From Eucommia ulmoides (Eukaryota > Streptophyta > Magnoliopsida > Garryales > Eucommiaceae): a stretch of 64,000 bases of DNA. Below the pieces are notes generated by a model. That model saw only the letters and a list, made by a program, of their open reading frames with translations, was not told the origin of the DNA and did not search any database. Made by a program: the position numbers and the translations under genes. Position 1 is the first letter of the stretch. Each line of letters starts with the position of its first letter. This document shows positions 46,300 through 56,094 of this stretch, piece after piece. The stretch spans positions 1,364,001-1,428,000 of the forward strand of contig CM028335.1 in NCBI GenBank assembly GCA_016647705.1, in the 5' to 3' direction.

Positions 46300-46970
46300 C
46301 TCTGAATCCTCACAAATCTATTATTATATGAATCCGCAGAAAGAGAACTGTGCCTACAAAACAAAGCAATGCTGTTGAATAGGTCTAAATTGCTGAAGTT
46401 TGGAGGTCTGAATACCTCCATTCTTACGGAAAATTCAGGCGTAATGACAGAATTCAAGGCTCGAAGCACGATTGGGCCTTCAAGCGAAGAGAAGAAAACC
46501 TATCTATGTACAATATCCTCGCGCTTTCTCGATTCATCGCAAATTTATCAGCGAAACCGTAATTAAAATCAGATCCGTCGAAAAATTATAGCATAAACAG
46601 AACACAGAACGATTTATGTTCATGAAATTGCGTGACAATGCCGTGCTTACGGTTCGACGTACCTCTAGAAAACTACGAATCGATGGCGATAATGGCGTAA
46701 TCAGAATAAAAAGCAAACAGGAATTTACGCATGCAAAGAACGAAGAAACTGATGAAACAACAGTTACATACCTCCTTTTGCTCTTGCATATTGATCACTA
46801 CAGGGGGAAAAAACGACAATATCCTCTTCTTTCAATCGATGAAAGCGTTTTCTGTAGATAATGAGAGAGAAAGAGAGAGAGAATGAAAGCGTTTTCCGTA
46901 GCAAATGAAGAGAGAGAGTGAGGCGTTTTCGAAAATGCCGCCTTTTTTTCAGGACCCAAATATTCAGGTA
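46300..46970 (-). other. Possible spliced small transcript (unconfirmed gene)
   Basis: On the minus strand a CT-rich leader (46960-46800) precedes ATG 46789 in AATATGCAAGAGCAAAAGGAG with a donor GTATGT (exon end 46772). A 14-nt piece AGGTACGTCGAACC between TCTAG and GTAAGC (about 46652-46665), then TTTGTTTTGTAG|GCACAGTTC (near 46350), would keep one frame of about 30 residues to a TAA. The region has higher GC than its surroundings. The peptide is not recognised. It could equally be a non-coding RNA or a gene relic. Confidence 0.25.
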
Positions 46971-46998
46971 CAATATATATGTACCATATATATATATA

Positions 46999-48841
46999 CT
47001 AGCGTATAACCCGTGCCTGAAGGCACGGGTGTAGAATAACCAAACCCAAAAAAAAATGATATAATTTTATCTATTATACAACATTCCACATCTATTAAAT
47101 TTGAATATTAATAATAAAACAATCAAGACCAACATAATACACCTATTCATTTGAACATCGATAATAATTAACAATCGAACATCAATTGTAATTAACAATC
47201 GAGACTAAAACTTGTACTAATATAAAAAAGTTCAACAATATAAAAAATCCAATGATATTCTACGGTTTTATATATAATTTAATCTTCAAAGTAAGTTACA
47301 AACCAATTGAAATAAAAATAATGACAATTATGAAATTATCCAATCAAAATAATGGTACCGAACAGTTACTGCATAACGCGTGCCTAAAAGTACTATTATA
47401 CTTCATTAAGAAAGCCCAAAAGCACCATTATGCTTCATTACGAAACAATCTTATTACAAATACAAACACTTAAAAAATATTTTTAAGAAAAATCCTAGCC
47501 AAATAAAAAAAAAAAAACCCCATAAAACGCATTCAAATATCAATTTCTTACAACAATAATTAATTTCGTAAAATGAATCTCAAATGAATATACACATTGT
47601 AAGGGAAACCAATAATAATATGACCTTACCTCCAATTCGGATAGAATCAAGGTATAACTTAAAAAAATAAAGAATAACATGTAAACTTAACAAACTATTT
47701 ATGCTGGAATTAAAATAAAATAAGCTCATAAAAAAAAATCACATTTTTCTGAAATCTCAATATATATTATCTTATATGTGTGTGTGTGGATGTGTGCGCA
47801 CTTGCGCGCACGCATGTATGTGTGTGTAGTCCACGGACCTTCAAGTAATGACCAAAAATGATGACAAAACAACGTATTTAAAAAGATTTTCTTTATTCTT
47901 TGTGCTAAAAATGATAAATAATTCGATGAACATGCGATTATGATTTTTAAATATGATAGGTTTAATTAATATTTTAAAATATGATTTTAAAAGTTAACTG
48001 ACAATCACGTGAAATGAATATTTCAAGTCTGATGAACATATAACGAACTAAAATTTAGCAAAATAAAGAGGTAGAGACGAAAGATTTCAAAGTCAGCATA
48101 AATTACAAAATATGAACATTTTTAACAGTAAATAGTTGATCACGTGCTCACAAATAGGATGTGTTCTTTAATTACTTGAAGGGTGAGTAACTGCAAAAAA
48201 GAGATAAAAGCGCACTGCAATTGGAGAGAGAGAGAGCTGAAAGAAGGGTTAATTAAATTGAATCCTAATTAGTAGTTTAATTAAGAAAAATTGGATGAAT
48301 CAATGTCTAAATTAATTAATTAGTAATTTAATTAGAGAAAAATGGATAAATCGTTATCTAAAATAATATTAATGGCTAAACTTTTGGCTCTAAACTTAAT
48401 ATGTTAATTTTGACCCTAAAATTAATTAATTGGAAATTTAACGTGATTAGGACAAAAAATTTAGGCATTAATGTTATTTTAGGCATTATCTTTACTAATT
48501 AATGTTAATTTAGGGCCATATATGTATTCCAACATTTTTTGCCCCAAATTAAATTTCAATTTCCTTTTATGGCCCTAAACTTATATCTCGAAAATATCCT
48601 AGTCAGCAAATTTGTTTGTCCTAGTCAGCATTTGTCTAATTAATTAATCAATACTATATTAATTTGATTTCCATTTACATTAATCCGATTTCCTATTTGA
48701 CAAATCTAGTTTCCTTACACGTCCTCAACTTATGTCTTAAAATGTCCTAGTCAGCATTTAGTTTGTCCTAGTCATATTTTTTTGTCCTAATCATAAGTTT
48801 ATCCTAATCAGCCAAAAAACCGTCCTATTTTATATAATAGA
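46999..48841 (-). mobile_element. Non-autonomous Helitron (1.84 kb)
   Basis: On the minus strand it starts TCTATTATATAAAATAGG after A and ends with the hairpin ACCCGTGCC-TTCA-GGCACGGGT, TATACG and CTAG before T. A 5' TC, a 3' hairpin about 6-10 bp before CTAG, and insertion between A and T are the Helitron diagnostics. It holds no Rep/helicase frame. A (TG)n-rich patch is at 47777-47829. It lies directly next to the CT-rich leader at 46.97 kb. Confidence 0.85.
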
Positions 48842-49209
48842 TATATATATATATGAAAAAATTACCGATTAAACTCGCATATTTCAAAATAAATCAAATA
48901 ATTTCAATCTACAAATTTTTTGAACCATCTAGTCTCAAATTTTAAAAAACGTGAAAATTATATGACAAAATTACCCTTACATAATTTTCATGTTTATAGC
49001 TTCTTTATTTGGAGGTTTTATACAAAATTATTTTATTCAAATCAAAATAACTTTTATTATACATTTTTTTTTTTACGATATAATTATATATTTAGATTCA
49101 TCTCAATACGATTCAATACATATAATGTTACATTTACACGCAAAAGAGAATATCTGTATTGACAATAAATAGAAAAATGTTATACCACTGAGTGTGCCCC
49201 CCTACCCAC

Positions 49210-49394
49210 TAGGGGTGGTCAAGGGCCCGCCTAACCCGAACAGTTCAGCCCTATTTTTTTAGGGTTTGGCTTGGGCTTTGAGCCCATGGGCAGGGCCTGG
49301 GCCTAGATTTTAGGTTTTAGGGGCCGATGAATTTTAAAGCCAGGCTTGAGCAAGGCCGAAATATTTTAGGGTCAACCCGGCCCAGCTTGAAGAA

Positions 49395-49473
<79 letters not shown>

Positions 49474-49682
49474 AGATATTCACTAACCCTAATTAGTATT
49501 TATTTTTTAAATTTAAAAAAAAAATTATAGAGCCGGGGTCCTAGGGCTGGGCTTTGGGCTTAGTTTTTTTATAGGGGCGGACTTAGGTATGAAATTAAGA
49601 TCCGATCATAGGGTCAGACTAGACTCAGGCCTAACAAATTCTTGTAATACCCTAATTTAAGCCCGACCCATGACCACCCCTA
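49210..49682. mobile_element. hAT-type MITE (473 bp) with (AT)n core
   Basis: The terminal repeats TAGGGGTGGTC / GACCACCCCTA (the right one read as ATGACCACCCCTA) are flanked by a perfect CTACCCAC (49202-49209; 49683-49690). The arms carry GGGCTTGGGCC/GCCCGACCC-type words. A long (AT)n lies at about 49397-49470. Confidence 0.9.
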
Positions 49683-49690
49683 CTACCCAC

Positions 49691-49840
49691 ACAGGGTGAA
49701 AGATTATCTCGTTCAAGGTGCATGGTTGCCCCTCCCAACAATTGTTTTTCCGTAGACTCGAACCCTAACCGTACGAAGGCTCCTCAACTGCTTTAACTAA
49801 AATGTGTCTTACCACTTAAACTACATGTTGTTGGTTTATA
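49691..49840 (-). repeat. tRNA-derived SINE fragment
   Basis: The minus strand has GTAGTTTAAGTGGTAAGAC (box A-like) and TTAGGGTTCGAGTCTACGG (box B), spaced about 50 bp apart as in tRNA-derived SINEs. Confidence 0.55.
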
Positions 49841-50077
49841 CGTAAGATATATATGGACTACGGGTCTTTATTTTTAGTACTGGAAATCCCCAATATCATC
49901 ATAAGCTTCAAAAATAGATATGAAAAAAAAAAAAAAAAAAAACCGGCAAGTAACCGTAAAAAATCGAACCGAAAAGATTTTAATTTTAAAATTAACAACC
50001 AATACCGTTTTGATATTAATTTTAATTTTAGAATAATAACCACAAAATAATATTATATATATATATATATACACACA

Positions 50078-51894
50078 CTAGTTTTAGACCCGCACGAAGT
50101 GCGGGTTTTGAAATAATTTTCACTTGTGTTTTATTTGATTATTTAAATATAATTTTATATTTGTTGTTTTTGATAAAATATTTTGTATTAGTTAATGGGG
50201 TTTGTATTGTTTTTATTTTTTTTTAATTTTTTATTTTATTTCAGTGGGTGAACTATGTATTATTTTGTAGTGTTTGAATTTTATTTTTTTTCTATTTTGT
50301 AATATTTGTTTTCAATTAGTATTATGAATATTTTACTTTTTGGTGTTGAAATTAAAAGTATCGTTTAATGTTGATGAAATGATGAAATTTTATTCAACAT
50401 AATTTTGATTTTAAAGAAATGTGCGTGTTCAAATTATTTAAAATAAAATTAATTAACAAATATACTTAATAATTTAAATATACTCAAAATGTTGAGAATT
50501 TATTTAGTAGTAGTTTCGCTTAGGTTCAAGAATCATAGGTTTGTAAATTTTCTAGTTGTTATCTTTAACTCTTTATTATGTTTGTCATTTTTAAACTCGT
50601 TTTGTATATGAAATTGGTTGCATAAAAAAAAAATATTTTTAATTAAGCTTGTCAACACTTATACGAGAAAAAAAATATAATTTTTTTAAAGAAAACTATT
50701 TTTTAAAATAAAAAGTCTAACAATTGAATTATTTATATTTTTTTATTATTTATTGTAAAAAAAAAATTATGTTATTTAAATGGAAAATCTCACTATTTGA
50801 AATATAAAAAAATTAAAATTAAAATTCTTTGAACTCACTATAGTAATAATAAATAATAATTAAATTCACTAAATTTATTATATTAATGATAAATATTTAA
50901 AATTTATTTAAACAAAATAAAATGTTAAAAGAAATAAATTAAAGAGAATTAAGAGAAAAAATTTTGTGAGCTCTCATTCATTCTCAAGTGTATTTTTCCA
51001 ATTTTAGTTTCTTATATAAATTTATGTAATACACTTTTAATTCAATTTTTTTCATTATTTTTATAATCAAATGATGGTTGTTATATTTTCTTTGAGTATT
51101 TAAAAAGTACTTGATACTGTTTTTTTTTTTTTTTAATTTTAAAATTATTATGAGAATTAAATATTATTAATTTACGTAATACATTTTCAATTCTTCTATT
51201 TTATTACTTTTGAGATCAATTGATGTGTTTTACAGTTTTTTAGTACTTAAAAAGTACTTATTACTGAATTTTTGAAATTTAAAATTATTCTAAGAATTAA
51301 GTATTTCTTATTTATGAAATTTAAAATTATTCTAAGAATTAAGTATTTCTTATTTATGAAATTTAGTTACTGTTTATATATAAATTGTTTCATTTAATTA
51401 TTTTTTAATTATTTATTGTTATTTTCAAGTAGGCTTGGAAATTTTCTAATTGTTATTTTCAACTCTTTATTTTGTTTGTCATTTTTAAACTCGTTTGGTA
51501 TATAAAATTGGTTGCATAAAAATGAAAACTATTTTTTTTTCATTACTTCTTTCAACACTTGAGAAACAAAGAATATAAAAAGTTTTTTTTTTTTTTTTAA
51601 ATTTAAAAGTCTAGCATAGTTTTTTGTCATTTATTTTAAAAAATATCTTTTAGTAAAAAGGAAAATCTCATTATTTCAAAAATAAAAAAAATAAAATTCA
51701 TTGAATTCACTATATGAATAATAAATAATAATGAACCTCACTCAAATCACTATATTAATAATAAATATAATATTTAAAACACATTTAAATAAAATATTTT
51801 TAAAAAAAATTACGAAAAATCAAGAAAAAAGATTTTTGAATCTCTAAGTATTCTAATTTTAGTTTCTTATATACATAATAATTGTTGACATAGA
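50078..51894 (-). mobile_element. Non-autonomous Helitron (about 1.8 kb)
   Basis: The 3' end on the minus strand is AAACCCGCAC-TT-CGTGCGGGT, CTAAAA, CTAG then T. The likely 5' end is TCTATGTCAACAATT after A at 51895. The interior repeats TCTAATTTTAGTTTCTTATA near 50995 and 51850, so it may be two nested copies. No helicase frame. A decayed relative of the 3' end is at 60240-60280. Confidence 0.7.
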
Positions 51895-52713
51895 TAGATA
51901 TATAATTAATGTGTCCCACCCCATTTGTTTTCTTTCTTTTTTTTCCGTTTGAAAAACAACCCACTTAAAATTGACTATACAATTTTTATTTTTTTTTAAA
52001 GTAAACCAACACTCTCATATATAATATAATATTGTTATTAAACCATTTAATTATACTTCTAACCTCAAAAGTTATCAAAATTATAAAATAATATTTTTAT
52101 TATATCTATAAGTTATTAAATATTCACTTACAACGTAAAGGTTCCATAAAAATAAAATAACCATTAAGAAAATATAACATATTTTAAAAAATATAATTTT
52201 TCCCTGCAAGGAAAAGAAGAACACTTCAGAAACATCTTGGCTTGACCTTAAATATATATGTAAACAATTTTTGTAACATGCATTTCAACCTTGAATATGA
52301 ATGAATAAGAAATCAACAAGTGTGTTGATTCTATGTCCCCAGAAAGCTAATTTAACGTATCCAAAATAAATATCGATAAAAAAACTCTAAGCATTTAAAA
52401 GATCATAAAAGGTGTTAACTTCATGCATTTTCTCGATTTTTCACGTCTAAGTACAATTGTTATCTCCTGCAAATCTATTCTTAAAGTCACATAACTTACA
52501 CCCCAATATTTATAATCAATTGAAGTCAATAATTACATGGGTAGACAAAGAATATTGAAAATTTTGTGTACAAATTCTAGACTTATAACGTAGCTCAACA
52601 AATATATAAAAAAATTCAATAAAAATACAAAACCCCTTTGTTTAGTATTTTTATTCACAAAAAATTAAAAACAGAATGCAACTATTATAATACCTAAATT
52701 GGAAACTCTTTGA

Positions 52714-53119
52714 TCACCCCAAACTGAAAATCTTACGCGGCGGTTTAGTCGAAAACTCCACCATCACCTTTTCCAGCGACAACTTGTTGCCGCAATAGTC
52801 ACGGAGAATATCCCCTTCCTCCCCTGTGTACCCGAGCGACGACATCATGGTAGGCCAATAGTGGCGCGTGATAGTTTGGATGTCCCCACAACACTGCATT
52901 CTTAGATTACTCTCGCCGTTGATAAAGAACATAATAATCTCGTAGTGCATGATTTCAACTCCAACAGAGCGCCCAACAGTCGATGGTGCCGCCGCCCTCC
53001 AATTGGAGCTTGATCGCTAGGTCTCCGTTGCGTATTAAGGCGGTGTTGCGGGCAACAATCGTCGTGAAAATGGCACAACAGAATATTAGTGTCAAAGAAA
53101 TCAACTTTAAAATATCCAT
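52714..53119 (-). pseudogene. EC1: EC1-like egg-cell secreted protein, frameshifted
   Basis: EC1 proteins are small cysteine-rich (prolamin-like domain) proteins secreted by the egg cell to activate sperm at fertilisation. ATG 53119 gives a hydrophobic signal peptide (MDILKLISLTLIFCCAIFTT), then GGGTIDCW. The frame shifts near 52970 into ALLELKSC and again near 52943 into FFINGESNLRMQCC, SSLGYTGEEGDILRDYC and the end FSLG plus TGA. Single-exon structure and length (about 134 residues) fit the family. The two frame breaks, and RHYWP where the family usually has a cysteine before WP, mark it as a pseudogene. Sequencing error cannot be excluded for the breaks. Confidence 0.85.
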
Positions 53120-55020
53120 TGAATAATTTCAAAGAGATTTTTTGTGGTAGAAAAAAAAATATATTAAAGGTGGTGATTCTTTGGTGGGGTTGAGAAGGGC
53201 ATTATATAGAGGGTAAATTACACTTTCTATCCCAGGGGAGTAGGACTCCATGAGACAATAAATTGATAAATTCATTCCAAAGGGCACGGAAGTTAATTAG
53301 TAATTAATTAGTTAATTAGTTGATTAACATTAACTAATAATAATAAGTATTTTTAACATTTTATACCCCTAAAGTTTACCATTATCTCACATAGTTCCAC
53401 ATGGTTTTACTTTGAATATATAACACCCTGAAGTTTCGTGATCATCCCATTGTAATCCAAATTATTATTCCAGTGGAAATTTTAACTAACAAACAATCAT
53501 TTGTGCGCGTGTGCGCACATATTGCAAAATATTCACTGGGGAAGGAAAAAACTAAGGTTAAAAATGCTCATAAAACTCCCTTAAAATAGCAAGGTACACG
53601 ACACATGACTACTTGATGTCCATAGTCATAACGTGGTTAATGATTTGGACTGAAGTAGAATGATTTAAAAAATTTAAGGTGTGATGTGTTCAAAAATTGA
53701 AACTATGGGGGTGAACATGAGATAATTGTCAAACTTCAAGGTGTAAAGTGTAAAAAAAATCCAAATAATAATGACATGGATTGGGCCTTTATGTAGGGTT
53801 TTAAATGCAAATAATAAAGCAATGAACAATTTGCCTCCATAGAAATTGGCAGGCTTTGCAATTGATATTAGGGTAGATTGCCTTTTACCCCCTTCTACTT
53901 TTATTTTATTTCATTTTGTCCTCTATACTTTAAAACTCTACACTCACACCCTTCTACTTATAACAATTGAAAAATTATTATTTTTTGTTTAACTTAAAGA
54001 AATATAATAAATGACCTAAATTTTACATGAAACAAAATTGCTATTTATTTTTATTTTAATTTTAAATATAAGAACTCACCAAAATGCTTGAAAAAAGTAT
54101 TCTCCAATCTAATTACTTTATTGTATCTAATTTATTTTTGCTTGGAAATATTTTTCAATCACAATTATTTTTTTAAACAATTTAAAATGTGCACCATATA
54201 AATTAATCATATATTTGTGAATTAATTAGAAAAAAACTAAATATAACTAAAAAAAAAAAAGCGGAAGAAATTGAATAGGGCACTATTCAATTAATTAGAA
54301 TATTAGTTAATTAGTAAAAAAATAAATATAACTAAAACAAATAGGGCACTATTTAATTAATTAGAATATTAGTGGGGTTTGAAAGCACTATTCAATTAAT
54401 TAGAATATTAGTGGGGTTTGAAACAATCTTAACCGTTGATTTTTTTAGAGTGAGGAGATGAAAGGAAAGGACAATATTCATTTGTGGTTTAATCATAGAG
54501 TTTGTCTTCCAATTTTAGGTATTACATATAGATTTTTTTTTATATATATTTATAATTTAATCTAAATGTTACATTTTTATATTTTGTATTCATTTATGTT
54601 TTGTAGCCGCCACTATTCCATTTCATCCTTTTCAACCTCTCATCTCCTCTCATCATCGTCGTTACTTGTCAACATCGCAATCACCATCGTCACTTGCAGC
54701 ATCACCGTCGTCGCAACCACTTGTTGAAATAGATGGGAAAGATACAAGAAACGAAAAAAAATATCTAATACATGATAATACAATACAAGCAACTCTATTG
54801 AAACTCGTGAAGTCTTCAGCAATAAATGACAGACAAAAATAAGGGACTTGCATGGTTCAGCATTAATGGCAATACAGTTGAAGTGAGGTGAAAAAAGAGG
54901 TAACGGTAGACATTTGAAGAGACAAGTGGGCCCGCAAGGTAATTAACGAGAGGATAAATAAGGTAGTAAGTGAGGAAAAAAGAGAGTGAAATGAGAGATG
55001 GTTGAAGGCGTAATGAAAAC
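53120..55020. other. Spacer with MITEs
   Basis: No gene seen. A TIR MITE at about 53355-53752 has ATACCCCTAAAGTTTACC against AACTTCAAGGTGTAAAGTG. The left arm of an AGGGGGTAAAA-family MITE begins at 53871 (TAGGGTAGATTGCCTTTTAC). An imperfect duplication of TTCAATTAATTAGAATATTA is near 54285 and 54390. Positions 54600-55020 are unremarkable. Confidence 0.5.
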
Positions 55021-55023
55021 TAA

Positions 55024-55468
55024 GGCCCCGTTTAGTAGCCGTTTTCATTCCAAAAATTCTCATCCCATTCTCAGATTTTTGGGAATTCTGTTTGGGAATA
55101 GCGTTTGGTAATTTTTGTTTCCGTTTCCATTTCATTCCCATTTGAAAATTGTGTCCATTTTTTTCTTAAGAAATGAGAAACAAAAAAAAGTTATTTCTTA
55201 TTATTCCCATTCCATTTCCAAAACACACGGTCATTGTTCATCCACCGTCCGACCGCTGTATGCCACCGCCGCCCACCGTCCGACCGTCGCCGTCGCCGGC
55301 CACCGTCCGGCCTGAAAACTTTCCGGCCGCCGGCCACTGTTACCCATCCGTCATTGCTGCCCGGCCGGCGCCATTGGTGTCCGGCCGTCGCCGGGGCCGG
55401 AGTATCACTGGCGCCGGAGTACCGCCGGCTAGCCGGCGACAGCACCACTGCTGTCTGGCCAAAACAAA

Positions 55469-55499
<31 letters not shown>

Positions 55500-55653
55500 T
55501 TAGGATAAAATCGTTACCAAACATAATTCTCTTCCCAAAACAAAAAAAAAATTATTGTTACCAAACGCGATTGTACTCCGAATAAAAAAATAAAATTCTC
55601 ATCTCATCTCATTCCTGCTGGAATGGAAACAGAAACAGTTACCAAACGCCACC
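55024..55653. mobile_element. PIF/Harbinger-type MITE with GC-rich core (630 bp)
   Basis: Flanked by TAA (55021-55023; 55654-55656), with ends GGCCCCGTTTAGTAGCC and AGTTACCAAACGCCACC. A core of about 210 bp (55240-55450) is very rich in CCG/GCCGG words, unlike the AT-rich arms; its open frames on both strands are composition artefacts. Confidence 0.75.
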
Positions 55654-55699
55654 TAATTAATCTAATTAATTAGATATCTTTATCACCAGTATAAAAAAT

Positions 55700-55905
55700 A
55701 ACCATCCACGATTTTACAATTTTAATTTTAATTTTTATAAAATTAAAAAAAAAAAATCTTAAATTATTTGTAATTTCATAATTTTAAATTTATAAATATT
55801 TAAATAGTTCGATTTCAAAACCGTTAAAAAAATAATAATTTTAATTACAATCAATTTTAATTTTGATAAATTACCGAAACCGAACCGTTCCAATTAAAGA
55901 AACAG
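55700..55905. repeat. Fragment of the GGTTTT hAT-type repeat
   Basis: AAATTACCGAAACCGAACCG and GTTCGATTTCAAAACCG link it to the copies at 12978 and 25418. A C-run follows at 55921-55946. Confidence 0.45.
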
Positions 55906-56094
55906 ACAAATTACAGCAAACCCCCCCGCCCCCCCCCCCCCCCCCCAAAAAAAAGGCACAAACATTCAAACATCCAAACCGCCACGTTTTAATTACAACA
56001 AGCACCCCCCAACTCATCCATCTTCCTAATTTCACCTCGTTCTTTCCCCTTAATCTTTCTCCACCCACAAAAAAAAGGGATCGGTCTCATCGAT

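Noticed and set aside
55173..55508. Overlapping open frames on both strands (85-111 codons)
   Set aside because: They result from the GC-rich core of a MITE; low-complexity proline/arginine products with no domain.
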